Shown: positions 38,336 through 48,775, counted from the stretch's first letter. The stretch: DNA of 64,000 nt from Hyphomonadaceae bacterium (GCA_019747815.1 JAIEQJ010000048.1:42540-106539), one strand, 5' to 3'. The notes: a model not told the origin generated them from the sequence alone. Numbers and translations are program-made.

Positions 38336-40180
38336 TCAGGCCGCCGAGCCGTACATGCCGTCGATCAGTCCGCGATACTTCTTCTCCACCAGGCCGCGCT
38401 TGAGCTTCATGGTCGGGGTCAGCTCCTCGTCCTCGGCGGTCAGCAGCTGGTCGATGAGCTTGAACTTCTTGATGGTCTCGACCCGGGCGAACTTCTTGTT
38501 GACCGCCTCCACCTCCTGGCCGATCAGCTCGACGATCTCGGGCGCGCGGCAGAGGCTCGCATAGTTGGTGAAGGGCACGTCGCGATCCTGCGCGAACTTC
38601 ACGACATTGTCGTGGTCGATCATCACCAGGCAGGTCAGGTAGCTGCGCTTGTCGCCGATCACGATGGCGTCCGAGATGTAGGGTGAGAACTTCAACTGGT
38701 TCTCGATCTCGCTCGGCGTGATGTTCTTGCCGCCGGCGGTGATGATGATGTCGTTCATGCGGTCGGTGATGCGCACGAAGCCCTGGTTGTCGATGATGCC
38801 GACGTCGCCGGTGTGCAGCCACCCGTCGCGCAGGGCGGCGGCGGTCTTGTCGGGCTTGTTCAGGTAGCCGCTGAAGACGTGCGGGCCGCGCAGCAGGATC
38901 TCGCCCTGCGGCGACAGCTTCAGCTCGGTGCCGGGCGCCATCTGGCCGATGGTGCCGATCTTGGTGTGGCCGGGGTGGTTGGAGGTGGCGAGGCCCGCAT
39001 TCTCGGTCTGGCCGTAGACCTCGTACATGCGCACGCCGAGGGCCCAGTACCAGTTGATGAGGTCGGGCGAGATCGGTGCGGCGCCGGTGGCCGCATAGCG
39101 GATGCGGTTGAGGCCCATGATGAGCCGGATGTTCTTGAGCACCAGCCAGTCGCCGGCCGCCCGTGCCGCACGCAGCGGCGCGGGCACGGGCCTGCCCTGC
39201 AGCTCGTAGGCGCTCGCCCGGCGGCCGATGCCGATCGCGGCCTTGTAGGCCAGGCGGCCCGCCAGCGTGCCCTCCTTCAGGGCGATGGTGATGCCGGAAT
39301 AGAGCTTCTCCCAGACGCGCGGGACGGCAAGGAAGATGTGCGGCGACACCTCGCGCAGGTTCTGCGGCACCGTGTCGGGCGCCTCGGCGAAGTTGATCAC
39401 ATGCAGGGAGGCAATGTGATTGTAGCAACCGCCGATGCGCTCGGCCACGTGGCACAGCGGCAGGAAGTTCAGCGCCTCGTCGGTGTCCAGGATGGCGAGG
39501 TCGATGCGCTTGAACGCGCCGCCCTGAAAGATGATGTTGCGATGCGTCAGCAGGGCGCCCTTGGGCGGGCCGGTGGTGCCGGAGGTGTAGACGATGATGG
39601 CCACGTCGCCGGGCTTGGGCGTGGCGATGCGCTGCTCCCAGTGCGCGGCGTGATCGCGTGCATAGGCGTCGCCGAGCGCACTGAGCGCGCCGAGCGGCAT
39701 CACCTGCGGGTCCTTGAAGTCGCGCAGGCCCTCCATGTCGAACACGAAGATTTTCTTCAGATGCGGGGTGCGCTCGCGCACGGCCAGGATCTTGTCGAGC
39801 TGCTCCTCGTTCTCCACGAACAGGAACTTGGCCTTGCAGTCGTTGACCAGGTATTCCACCTGCGCCGGTGAATCCGTCGGATAGATGCCGGTCGAGATGC
39901 CGGCGGCGCACAGCACGGCGAGGTCGCAGAACAGCCATTCCTTGTTGTTGTCGGACAGGATGGCGGCGGTGTCGCCCGGCTGCAGCCCGAGCGAGATCAG
40001 CCCCATGCCGATGGCGCGCGCGTTGGCCCCGTAGTCGCGCCAGGTGTAGGCCTTCCAGATGCCGCGATCCTTCTCGCGCATGGCGACCTTGTCGGCGCGT
40101 GTCTTGACGCGGTGCCAGAACAGGCTCGGCACCGTGCCGTGGCCGTCGATCAGGATCGGTTGAGCTTCAAAAGCGTTCAT
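38336..40180 (-). CDS. Long-chain-type acyl-CoA synthetase
   Basis: The 614-residue ANL-family enzyme activates a carboxylate to its CoA thioester. It has the phosphate loop YTSGTTGPPKGALLTH (about 205-220), the LPLCHVAERIGG segment typical of long-chain (FadD15-like) synthetases, and YGQTEN and DGWLHTGDVG. The terminal lysine region is LTPTMKLKRG. It lies between livF and the binding-protein gene within an importer operon. I infer that the enzyme traps the imported acid as CoA ester. The actual substrate could be a long-chain, branched or terpenoid acid. Confidence 0.9.
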   Translation of the reverse strand: MNAFEAQPILIDGHGTVPSLFWHRVKTRADKVAMREKDRGIWKAYTWRDYGANARAIGMGLISLGLQPGDTAAILSDNNKEWLFCDLAVLCAAGISTGIYPTDSPAQVEYLVNDCKAKFLFVENEEQLDKILAVRERTPHLKKIFVFDMEGLRDFKDPQVMPLGALSALGDAYARDHAAHWEQRIATPKPGDVAIIVYTSGTTGPPKGALLTHRNIIFQGGAFKRIDLAILDTDEALNFLPLCHVAERIGGCYNHIASLHVINFAEAPDTVPQNLREVSPHIFLAVPRVWEKLYSGITIALKEGTLAGRLAYKAAIGIGRRASAYELQGRPVPAPLRAARAAGDWLVLKNIRLIMGLNRIRYAATGAAPISPDLINWYWALGVRMYEVYGQTENAGLATSNHPGHTKIGTIGQMAPGTELKLSPQGEILLRGPHVFSGYLNKPDKTAAALRDGWLHTGDVGIIDNQGFVRITDRMNDIIITAGGKNITPSEIENQLKFSPYISDAIVIGDKRSYLTCLVMIDHDNVVKFAQDRDVPFTNYASLCRAPEIVELIGQEVEAVNKKFARVETIKKFKLIDQLLTAEDEELTPTMKLKRGLVEKKYRGLIDGMYGSAA

Positions 40181-40197
40181 GGCTCCGCTCCCTTGCC

Positions 40198-40971
40198 CTA
40201 GCGCCAGCGCTTGGTGCGCTTCCAGCGCTTCTTGCCGCGCACGGCCGTTTCCTTCTGTCCCAGATAGAACTCGCGCACGTCCTCGTTCTGGATCAGCTTG
40301 GCGCATTCGCCCTCCAGCACGATGCGCCCCGTCTCCAGCACATAGCCGTAGTGGGCGGTTTTCAGCGCCATGTTGGCGTTCTGCTCGACCAGCAGCATGG
40401 TGACGCCCTGCTCCTGGTTGAGGCGGGCGATGATGGCGAAGATTTCCTTGGTCAGGAGCGGGGAGAGGCCGAGCGAGGGCTCGTCCAGCAGCATGAGCTT
40501 GGGGCGCGCCATCAGCCCGCGGCCGATGGCGAGCATCTGCTGCTGGCCGCCGGACAGGAAGCCGGCCGGCGACTGGGCGCGCTCGCGCAGGATCGGGAAG
40601 TAGGTGTAGACGATCTCGATGTCGCGCTCGATGCCGTCCTTGTCGCGGCGCGCGTAGGCGCCCATCATCAGGTTGCCCTTGACCGTCATGAACGGGAAGA
40701 TCTCGCGGCCCTCCGGCACGTGGGCGATGCCGTGGCGAGCCACCCAGTCGGGCTCGCGCCCCGTGATGGTCCGGCCGGCGAAGGCGACCGATCCCTTCTG
40801 CGGCTCCATGGCGCCGCACACCGATTTCAGCACCGTGGTCTTGCCGGCGCCGTTGGCCCCGAGAATGGTGACGATCTGTCCCGGCGTGACGTCGAAGCTG
40901 ACGCCGCGGATGGCCGTGATCGGCCCGTAGTAGGTCTCCAGGTTGCGCACCGAGAGGAGGGGCTCGCTCAT
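40198..40971 (-). CDS. livF: Branched-chain-type ABC transporter ATP-binding protein LivF
   Basis: The 257-residue ATPase has Walker A GANGAGKT (about 38-45), signature LSGGQQQ, and Walker B LMLLDEP followed by SLGLSP, the LivF-type. The C-terminus is unusually basic (RGKKRWKRTKRWR). Its ATG overlaps the livG stop codon (ATGA), so both subunits are coupled. It would energise uptake through LivH/LivM. Confidence 0.94.
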   Translation of the reverse strand: MSEPLLSVRNLETYYGPITAIRGVSFDVTPGQIVTILGANGAGKTTVLKSVCGAMEPQKGSVAFAGRTITGREPDWVARHGIAHVPEGREIFPFMTVKGNLMMGAYARRDKDGIERDIEIVYTYFPILRERAQSPAGFLSGGQQQMLAIGRGLMARPKLMLLDEPSLGLSPLLTKEIFAIIARLNQEQGVTMLLVEQNANMALKTAHYGYVLETGRIVLEGECAKLIQNEDVREFYLGQKETAVRGKKRWKRTKRWR

Positions 40972-41810
40972 GGCGCCTCGCCTCCGAGATAGGCCTCGAT
41001 CACGGCCGGGTTCGACTGCACTTCGGACGGCGTCCCCAGCGCCAGCGTGCGGCCGTTGTTGAGCGCGAGCACGCGGTTCGACACGGCGGAGACCAGCGAC
41101 ATGTCGTGCTCGATCATGATCACCGTGATGCCGAGGTCGTTCTTGATGTCGTCGATCCAGAATGCCACCTCCTCGGTCTCCTCGGTATTGAGGCCCGAGG
41201 CCGGCTCGTCGAGCAGCAGCAGCTTGGGTCTGGCGCACAGGGCGCGCGCCAGCTCCACGACCTTGCGCACGCCGTAGGGGAGACCGGAGATGCGCTGATC
41301 GCGGTAGTTGGCGAGATCGAGGAAATCGATGACCTCCTCCACGGCCTCGCGATGCTCCAGCTCCCGCCGCCGGACGCCAGGCGTGAACAGCATCTCGGCG
41401 AAGATGTTGGGTTTGGCGCGGCAGTGCCGGCCGATCAGCAGGTTGTCGAGGACGGTGGCATGCTCGAACAGCTCGATGTTCTGGAAGGTGCGGGCGATGC
41501 CCCGGCGCGCGATGGTGTGCGGGGGGACGTTGGTGATGTCCTGGCCCTGGAACGTCAGGCGGCCGCCGGTGGGCTCGTAGATGCGGCTGATGAGGTTGAA
41601 GATGGTGCTCTTGCCGGCCCCGTTGGGTCCGACAATGGCGAAGATCTCCCCCGCAGCGACATCGAAGGTGACACCGTCGACGGCCTTGATGCCGCCGAAG
41701 GCGATGGAGATGTCGTCGGCCTCGAACAGGGCCGGCGCATCGGCCTGGCGGCGCGGCGCGGCAGACGCTGAGGGGGCGACGGCGTCGGTTCTGGTCTCGG
41801 TCAAGGTCAC
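40968..41810 (-). CDS. livG: Branched-chain-type ABC transporter ATP-binding protein LivG
   Basis: The 280-residue ATPase has a Walker A GPNGAGKS, the Q-loop region RTFQNIELF, the LivG-type signature ISGLPYGVRK and Walker B LLLLDEP. It carries an N-terminal extension of about 30 residues (Thr/Ala/Pro-rich) before the canonical LFEADDISIAFGG start. GTG 41810 is used because it overlaps the livM stop codon by 4 bp (GTGA); no closer in-frame ATG fits. Confidence 0.92.
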   Translation of the reverse strand: MTLTETRTDAVAPSASAAPRRQADAPALFEADDISIAFGGIKAVDGVTFDVAAGEIFAIVGPNGAGKSTIFNLISRIYEPTGGRLTFQGQDITNVPPHTIARRGIARTFQNIELFEHATVLDNLLIGRHCRAKPNIFAEMLFTPGVRRRELEHREAVEEVIDFLDLANYRDQRISGLPYGVRKVVELARALCARPKLLLLDEPASGLNTEETEEVAFWIDDIKNDLGITVIMIEHDMSLVSAVSNRVLALNNGRTLALGTPSEVQSNPAVIEAYLGGEAP

Positions 41811-42883
41811 CGCACCCGCTCCGTCTTGAGGTACGACCGCTGGCGCTTGAAGGTGGCGCGCCGGTAGATCGGGAAGTAGTCGAAAAAGGCCTTGATCTTG
41901 AGCCAGCGTCCGTAGATGCCGAGCGGCTCGAACAGCACGACCGAGACCATGACGACGCCGAACAGCCCCGGCTCCAGACCGGGCGTGCGCGCAATCGTGG
42001 GCGGCAGGTAGTCGCGCATGAGCGCGATCGCCTGCGGCAGCCCGCCGACGAAGATGGCGCCGAGGATGGCGCCGTGAATCGAGCCCAGCCCGCCGACGAC
42101 CACCATCAGCAGGAGCTGGATGGACAGCAGGATGTTGAAGGCGTCCGGCGAGATGAAGCGCATCTTGTGGCCGAGCAGGGCGCCGCCGAGGCCGGTGATG
42201 CCCGCGCTCAGCGCGAAGGCGATGGTCTTGTACTGCACGAGGTTGACGCCGAGGCTCTGCGCCGAGATCTCGGAATCGCGGATCGCCACCATGGCGCGGC
42301 CGGTCGGCGATCGCGTCAGGTTGATGGCCGCCAGCACCACCAGGATCAGCACGGCGAGGCAGAAGTAGTAGAACTCCCACGGCCGCGCCAGCGCGTGGCC
42401 GAAGAGCTCGGGCGCGGGCACGGGCATGCCCTGGAAGCCGCGCGTGACGGATTCCCAGCGGATCACGAGCTGCTCCACGATCTGCGAGAACGCCAGCGTC
42501 GCGATCGCCAGATAGATGCCCGTCATGCGGTTGGCCGGCACGGCGATGAGGACGCCGGCCAGCAGGGCGGCAAGGCCGGCCGCGGGAAAGGCGATGAGAA
42601 ACGGCACGCCCTTGGTGATCAGGTAGGTGTTGGTGTAGGCGCCGATCGCCATGAAGGCGCCGTGCCCCAGGCTGACGAGCCCCGTGTAGCCGATCAGAAG
42701 CATCAGGCCGACGCCGGCAATCGCCAGGACGAAGACGTAGGACAGCTCGCCGACATAGAAGTCGCCGAGCACGAACGGGGCGAGCAGCAGACCGACGGTG
42801 AGCAGGCCATACCAGAACACCTGTCCGCTGTGCTGGAACAGGCGGATGTCGTCGAGATAGGAGGTTTTGAACAGGATGCGCAC
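41807..42883 (-). CDS. livM: Branched-chain-type ABC transporter permease LivM
   Basis: The 358-residue protein has about nine membrane helices and the LivM motif GYTGLVSLGHGAFMAIGAY, plus RSPTGRAMVAIRDSEISAQ in the cytoplasmic loop that contacts the ATPases. The start is GTG 42883. It lies 12 bp after livH and is coupled to livG by a 4-bp overlap. Confidence 0.93.
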   Translation of the reverse strand: MRILFKTSYLDDIRLFQHSGQVFWYGLLTVGLLLAPFVLGDFYVGELSYVFVLAIAGVGLMLLIGYTGLVSLGHGAFMAIGAYTNTYLITKGVPFLIAFPAAGLAALLAGVLIAVPANRMTGIYLAIATLAFSQIVEQLVIRWESVTRGFQGMPVPAPELFGHALARPWEFYYFCLAVLILVVLAAINLTRSPTGRAMVAIRDSEISAQSLGVNLVQYKTIAFALSAGITGLGGALLGHKMRFISPDAFNILLSIQLLLMVVVGGLGSIHGAILGAIFVGGLPQAIALMRDYLPPTIARTPGLEPGLFGVVMVSVVLFEPLGIYGRWLKIKAFFDYFPIYRRATFKRQRSYLKTERVR

Positions 42884-42895
42884 GCGTGGCGGCCC

Positions 42896-43768
42896 TCAAA
42901 CCTTCTTGCGCTGCAGCGTCGAGAACAGCCCGTGCGGCCGCACGATCAGCACGCCGAGCATGATGAGATAGGCGACGATCTCCTTGAAGCCGGGCGGCAG
43001 ATAGCGCGCTGCCATGGTCTCCGACACGCCGATGATGAGGCCGCCCAGCACCGTGCCGATCAGGCTGCCGAAGCCGCCGATGACCGCCGCGGCGAATGCC
43101 TTGATGCCGTAGAAGCCGTTGCTGGGATCGACCAGCGACACCGGCGCGAACAGCACGCCCGCGATGGTGGCGACAATGGCGCTCAACGCCCAGATCAGCG
43201 AATTGATGTGCTTGACGGGCACGCCCATGTAGTAGGCGGCAAGCTGGTTCTGCGAGGCCGCCTGCATGGCGTTGCCGAGCCTGGTGAAGTTGAAGAACAG
43301 ATACAGCAGGCCGGCCAGGATGAGCGTGCCGGCGATGATGGAGAGATGCTCCAGCGAGAGAATGACGCCGCCGGCGTCGATGACGCGGTTGGTGAAGGGC
43401 GTCTCGGGGAAGTTCTGCGTCTCATGCCCCCAGATGAAGCCGGCGGCCGACCGGAACAGGAAGCCGATGGAGATGGTGAGAATGACCACGGCAAACTGGG
43501 GTTGCCCGATGATGCGCCGCAGCACGATGGCATCGAGCAGATAGCCGAACACGGCCATGGCGAGCGCCGCCACCAGCAGGCCGAGCCAGTAGTTCATGCC
43601 CATGGTGCCGATGAAGGTGAGGGCCACGAACGACCCCAGCATCATGAGGTCGCCCTGCGCAAAGTTCACCATCTCGGTGGCTTTGTAGATCAGCACGAAG
43701 CCGAGCGCGATCAGGCCGTAGACGCAGCCTTGCGCAACGCCGCCGACCAAGAGTTGGAGCAGTTCCAC
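42896..43768 (-). CDS. livH: Branched-chain-type ABC transporter permease LivH
   Basis: The 290-residue permease has eight or so membrane helices with the LivH signatures LIALGFVLIYKATEMVNFAQGDLMML and AFAAAVIGGFGSLIGTVLGG (each seen in shorter form). GTG 43768 gives MELLQLLVGGVAQG, the family start, and GGGGAAGGAAG lies upstream. It is the first transporter gene, 101 bp after the TetR gene on the same strand. Confidence 0.92.
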   Translation of the reverse strand: MELLQLLVGGVAQGCVYGLIALGFVLIYKATEMVNFAQGDLMMLGSFVALTFIGTMGMNYWLGLLVAALAMAVFGYLLDAIVLRRIIGQPQFAVVILTISIGFLFRSAAGFIWGHETQNFPETPFTNRVIDAGGVILSLEHLSIIAGTLILAGLLYLFFNFTRLGNAMQAASQNQLAAYYMGVPVKHINSLIWALSAIVATIAGVLFAPVSLVDPSNGFYGIKAFAAAVIGGFGSLIGTVLGGLIIGVSETMAARYLPPGFKEIVAYLIMLGVLIVRPHGLFSTLQRKKV

Positions 43769-43869
43769 CGCGTCGCTTCCTTCCCCTGTGTAGCGCCCGC
43801 CGCTTCTTGAGTGTCGGCGTGGACGCATCGTCCTTGGGCTTCACACTTACAGAACGTCAGCGGGGATCG

Positions 43870-44670
43870 CTACTGCTGGTTGCTGGCATGCCGTGTGCCA
43901 GCCATTCTGCCGAACCGTCCCTGCTTGGCATTCCGTTTTGCAGTCCTTGCCTCTGTCTGCCCCGTCGTTTTACGCCCCGCCTTCGCCTTGACCGTGAGGC
44001 GCCGCCGCTGCGGCTCGGATTGCTCACGATCAAGACCGAAGGCACGCAAATAGGCGGCCGCCAGATCGCGCGACATCCTCGGGACATCGATGGCCTCTTC
44101 GCGGCGCTGCACCAGGGCCGTCCACACGATATGCTCGAGGCTGCCGAACACGATATCGCGCAGCAGCGGCAGGTTGAGGCCGAGGCGGGGATCGGGGGTG
44201 GCGTTCCACTTGGCAAACAGGTGGATGAGCTGGGTGGAGAAGCGCCGCAGGGCCTTGCGTGCGTCCGAGTGCGCATAGCCGCTGGCGCTGCGCATCTCCC
44301 GCAGCCAGATCCTGAACAGCTCCTTGGCGTCGATCAGCAGCCGCAGCTCGAGGGCAATGATGCCCTCAAGGCCGTGACGCAGGCTGTTCGATTCCGCGAC
44401 GACCTTCTCCATCTCCAGCGTGCAGGCCTCGAACACGCCGAGGCTGACGCGCAGCTGCAGGTCCTGCTTGTCGCGGAAATAATTGTAGAGCGTGCCTTCC
44501 GAGAGGCCTGCCGCCGAGGCGACGGCGGCCATCGTGATGTTCTCGTAGCCGCCCTGTGCGTAGAGCGCGGTGGCGACCTCGAGAATGCCCTGCTCGCGCT
44601 TGCCCCAGCGGCCCACCGGCGGCGGCAGTGATGTCTTGGCGACCCTCTGCACGGCGTGTCCATCCCGCAT
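43870..44670 (-). CDS. TetR family regulator of the acyl-CoA/transport cluster
   Basis: The 266-residue protein has a TetR N-terminal domain at about 20-70 (helix-turn-helix MAAVASAAGLSEGTLYNYFRDK-like) and a helical ligand-binding region. The C-terminal 45 residues are basic and low-complexity. Starting at ATG 44670 leaves a 21-bp palindrome (44698-44718) upstream; longer starts would put it inside the gene. TetR repressors of acyl-CoA pathways (e.g. AtuR, FadR-like) usually bind an acyl-CoA. It lies between the minus-strand liv operon and the plus-strand catabolic genes and probably controls both. Confidence 0.85.
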   Translation of the reverse strand: MRDGHAVQRVAKTSLPPPVGRWGKREQGILEVATALYAQGGYENITMAAVASAAGLSEGTLYNYFRDKQDLQLRVSLGVFEACTLEMEKVVAESNSLRHGLEGIIALELRLLIDAKELFRIWLREMRSASGYAHSDARKALRRFSTQLIHLFAKWNATPDPRLGLNLPLLRDIVFGSLEHIVWTALVQRREEAIDVPRMSRDLAAAYLRAFGLDREQSEPQRRRLTVKAKAGRKTTGQTEARTAKRNAKQGRFGRMAGTRHASNQQ

Positions 44671-44697
44671 CGGCACGTTTGCGGCCGAATTGCCGAT

Positions 44698-44718
44698 AAT
44701 CTGAGGGATACTCAGATT
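44698..44718. promoter_or_regulatory. Palindrome, candidate TetR operator
   Basis: AATCTGAG-ggata-CTCAGATT has perfect 8-bp arms with a 5-bp spacer. It lies 27 bp upstream of the TetR start and 143 bp upstream of the SDR start, in the divergent control region of the transport and catabolic genes. Confidence 0.6.
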
Positions 44719-44861
44719 TGAGGCAAGCTCAAAAATCGCTCGCATCACGGCAGCGCGCGGCGGCCGCTGTTGGCGAACGCAAAATTTCGCGCGACAATGG
44801 CGGCAAGCACCAAGCAAGCGGCGCCGATCAATGCGCCCCGAGACAGGCAGGAGACGCATCG

Positions 44862-45755
44862 TTGGGTGAGGCATCGACGGGCGCAGGCCGTTATCGCTCG
44901 GTGTTCCGGCCCGGGCTGTTCACAGGCCAGGTGGTGATCGTCACCGGCGGCGGCAGCGGCATCGGCCGCTGCACAGCACACGAGCTGGCAAGCCTCGGCG
45001 CCAGCGTGGCGCTCGTCGGCCGCAAGCCCGAGAAGCTCGCCACCGTCGTCGGCGAGATTGCCGAGGATGGCGGCAGGGCGCACGCCTTTGCCTGCGATAT
45101 TCGCGAGGAAGTGCAGGTCAAGGCGGCGGTTGCGGCCATTCTCGACCGGTGCGGCCGGATCGACGGCCTGGTGAACAATGCCGGCGGCCAGTTCGCGGCG
45201 CCGCTGGCCAACATCACGCAGAAGGGCTGGGAGACGGTGGTGCGCACCAACCTGACCGGCGGCTTCCTGATGGCGCGCGAGTGCTACACGGGGTGGATGC
45301 GCGCGCACGGGGGCGCCATCGTCAACGTGGTGGCCGACATGTGGCTCGGCATGCCCAGCATGGGGCACTCGGGTGCGGCGCGCGCCGGCATGGTCAATTT
45401 CACGGAGACCGCCTCCAACGAGTGGTCGGGCTCCAACGTGCGGGTGAATGCCGTGGCGCCCGGGTGGATCGCCTCGTCGGGCATGGACCAGTACCCGCCG
45501 GACATGCACGCGCGCATCCGCAACATGAAGACCATCGCCCCGCTCGGACGGATGGGCACCGAAAGCGAGGTGTCGGCGGCGATCGTGTTTCTGCTGTCGG
45601 AGGGGGCGGCCTTCGTGTCGGGCGCGACCTTGAGGATCGACGGCGCGGTGCCCAACACCAAGATCAGCCGGCCGCTGCCGCCCAACACGCGTCCGCTGCC
45701 GGCCTACGACGGCTTCCATCGCGCGGCGGTGCCCAGGGTGCTGCGGGAGGAGTGA
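44862..45755 (+). CDS. SDR family enoyl-CoA reductase (PECR-like)
   Basis: The 297-residue short-chain dehydrogenase/reductase has the cofactor loop TGGGSGIG (about 28-35) and LVNNAGG. The usual YxxxK pair is absent: the sequence reads GHSGAARAGMVNFT, matching peroxisomal trans-2-enoyl-CoA reductase / 2,4-dienoyl-CoA reductase members, where Tyr and Lys are replaced. It would reduce an enoyl- or dienoyl-CoA with NADPH. The start is TTG 44862, with CAGGAGA upstream; no good ATG exists. It is the first gene of a plus-strand operon for acyl-CoA carboxylation and oxidation. Confidence 0.82.
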   Translation: MGEASTGAGRYRSVFRPGLFTGQVVIVTGGGSGIGRCTAHELASLGASVALVGRKPEKLATVVGEIAEDGGRAHAFACDIREEVQVKAAVAAILDRCGRIDGLVNNAGGQFAAPLANITQKGWETVVRTNLTGGFLMARECYTGWMRAHGGAIVNVVADMWLGMPSMGHSGAARAGMVNFTETASNEWSGSNVRVNAVAPGWIASSGMDQYPPDMHARIRNMKTIAPLGRMGTESEVSAAIVFLLSEGAAFVSGATLRIDGAVPNTKISRPLPPNTRPLPAYDGFHRAAVPRVLREE

Positions 45756-45765
45756 TGCGAACTAT

Positions 45766-45879
45766 TGTCATCCCGGCCGGAGCGCTGCAGCGCGCAGAGC
45801 CGGGACCCACGGTTACAGGGCGCCGCGCTTCGGATGCTGGGTCCCGGACATTTCGCTGCCGCGAAATTCCGGGATGACA
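45766..45879. repeat. Palindromic intergenic repeat, family A (copy 3)
   Basis: Terminal arms tgtcatcccgg and ccgggatgaca enclose an inner gccgggaccc / gggtcccgg pair. It fills the gap between the SDR gene and the carboxyltransferase gene, ending 11 bp before the ATG. Confidence 0.85.
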
Positions 45880-45890
45880 GGTGACGCACC

Positions 45891-47510
45891 ATGGCCACCC
45901 TTCAGTCCAAGATCGACCCGAACTCGGAGGGCTTCCGCGCCAACCGGCGCGACATGCTGGCCCTGATCGAGACTTTCCGGGCGCTGGAGCAGCGCGTGCG
46001 CGACACCTCCAACCAGAAGCTGCCCATGTTCCGGAAGCGCGGACAGCTCACCCCGCGCCAGCGCCTGGCGCATCTCATCGATCGCGGCTCGCCGTTTCTG
46101 GAGATTTCCACCCTGGCCGGCCTCAACATGCACGACGACGACGGGGCGGAGAACATCCAGGGCGGCGGCACGATCGCCGGCATCGGCACCGTGTCAGGCG
46201 TGCGCTGCGCGATTTCGGCAAGCGATTCCGGCATCAAGGGCGGCACCACGGCCCCCATGGGGCTGCGCAAGAACCTGCGCGTGCAGGAGATGGTGATCAG
46301 GAACAAGCTGCCCTACATCTCGCTGGTGGAATCGGGCGGCGCCAATCTCAACTACCAGGCCGAGATTTTCGTCGACGGCGGGCGCACGTTCGCCAACATG
46401 GCGCGCATGTCGGCCTTGGGGATACCGCACGTGACGGTGGTGCACGGCTCGTCGACTGCGGGCGGGGCCTACCTGCCGGGCTTGAGCGACTACGTCGTGG
46501 TGGTGAAGAAGCGCTCCAAGATCTTTCTCGCCGGTCCGCCGCTGTTGAAGGCTGCCACGGGCGAGATCGCCACCGACGAGGAGCTGGGCGGCGCGGAGAT
46601 GCACGCCACCGTTTCCGGCATTGCCGAGTATCTGGCGGAGGACGACGCCGACGCGCTCAGAATTGCGCGCGAGATCATGGGTGCGCTGCCCTGGAACGAG
46701 CGGCTGCCGCCGCTGCCGCGCAAGACGGCCAGGGCGCCGCGCTACGACCCGGACGAGCTTTGCGGCGTCGTGCCTGTCGACTATCGCAGGCCCTACGAGG
46801 TGCGCGAGGTGATCGCCCGCATCGTCGATGACAGCGACTTTCTCGACTTCAAGCCGCTCTTTGGCATCCACACCGTCTGCGGACAGGCGGCGATCGACGG
46901 CGAGGCGGTGGGCCTGATCGGCAACAACGGTCCCATCGATGCCGACGGCGCGGTGAAGGCCGGCCAGTTCATCCAGCTCTGCGATCAGGCCGACATTCCG
47001 CTCGTGTTCCTGCAGAACACCACGGGCTACATGGTGGGGCGCGAGGCGGAGCGGGCCGGCATCGTCAAGCACGGCTCCAAGATGATCCAGGCCGTCGCCA
47101 ACGCGCGCGTGCCGAAGCTCACCCTGCACATCGGCGCCAGCTTCGGTGCCGGCAACTACGGCATGTGCGGCCGCGCCTACGATCCGGCCTTCATCTTCGC
47201 CTGGCCCAACAACCGCATCGCCGTGATGGGGCCGGAGCAGGCGGCCGGCGTGCTCGGCATCGTCACGGAGGAGAAGCTCAAGCGCGACGGCAAACCGTTC
47301 GACGCCAAGAAGCTCGAGGCCATGAAGGCCGGCGTGACGGCGCGCGTGGAGAAGGAAAGCACGGCGCTGTTCGCCACCGCGCGGCTGTGGGACGATGGCC
47401 TGATCGACCCGCGCGACAGCCGCAAGGTGCTCAGCCTGTGCCTGTCGATCTGCCGTGAGGCGCAGGTGCGGCCGCTGAAGCCCAACACGTTCGGGGTGGC
47501 GAGGATGTAA
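45891..47510 (+). CDS. Acyl-CoA carboxylase, carboxyltransferase (beta) subunit
   Basis: The 539-residue protein belongs to the biotin-dependent carboxyltransferases, nearest in style to methylcrotonyl-CoA / geranyl-CoA carboxylase beta subunits. It has the N-terminal acyl-CoA half (RQRLAHLIDRGSPFLEIS, SLVESGGANLNYQAE, GSSTAGGAYLPGLSDY) and the C-terminal half (QNTTGYMVGREAERAGIVKHG, SFGAGNYGMCGRAYDPAF, WPNNRIAVMGPEQAAGV). It takes carboxyl from biotin on the alpha subunit (gene at 49831) and adds it to an enoyl-CoA gamma-carbon. Gene order beta, dehydrogenase, hydratase, alpha copies the atuCDEF layout. Specificity for methylcrotonyl, geranyl or another acyl group is undetermined. Confidence 0.88.
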   Translation: MATLQSKIDPNSEGFRANRRDMLALIETFRALEQRVRDTSNQKLPMFRKRGQLTPRQRLAHLIDRGSPFLEISTLAGLNMHDDDGAENIQGGGTIAGIGTVSGVRCAISASDSGIKGGTTAPMGLRKNLRVQEMVIRNKLPYISLVESGGANLNYQAEIFVDGGRTFANMARMSALGIPHVTVVHGSSTAGGAYLPGLSDYVVVVKKRSKIFLAGPPLLKAATGEIATDEELGGAEMHATVSGIAEYLAEDDADALRIAREIMGALPWNERLPPLPRKTARAPRYDPDELCGVVPVDYRRPYEVREVIARIVDDSDFLDFKPLFGIHTVCGQAAIDGEAVGLIGNNGPIDADGAVKAGQFIQLCDQADIPLVFLQNTTGYMVGREAERAGIVKHGSKMIQAVANARVPKLTLHIGASFGAGNYGMCGRAYDPAFIFAWPNNRIAVMGPEQAAGVLGIVTEEKLKRDGKPFDAKKLEAMKAGVTARVEKESTALFATARLWDDGLIDPRDSRKVLSLCLSICREAQVRPLKPNTFGVARM

Positions 47511-47521
47511 GGTCTTGGTCT

Positions 47522-47551
47522 CCCTCTCCCCACGGAAGAGTGGGGAGAGGG
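47522..47551. repeat. Palindromic hairpin, family B (copy 1)
   Basis: CCCTCTCCCCAC and GTGGGGAGAGGG form a perfect 12-bp stem with a 6-nt loop, between the carboxyltransferase gene and the next dehydrogenase gene. A member of a family repeated at 48750, 48825, 62246 and 63740. Confidence 0.85.
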
Positions 47552-47583
47552 AGGCCGCGGCAAAGGTTCGGAAGGAGACGGCC

Positions 47584-48744
<1,161 letters not shown>

Positions 48745-48749
48745 GTTCT

Positions 48750-48775
48750 CCCTCTCCCCGCTTGCGGGGAGAGGG
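48750..48775. repeat. Palindromic hairpin, family B (copy 2)
   Basis: CCCTCTCCCCG and CGGGGAGAGGG form a perfect 11-bp stem with a 4-nt loop, just after the dehydrogenase stop codon. Confidence 0.85.
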
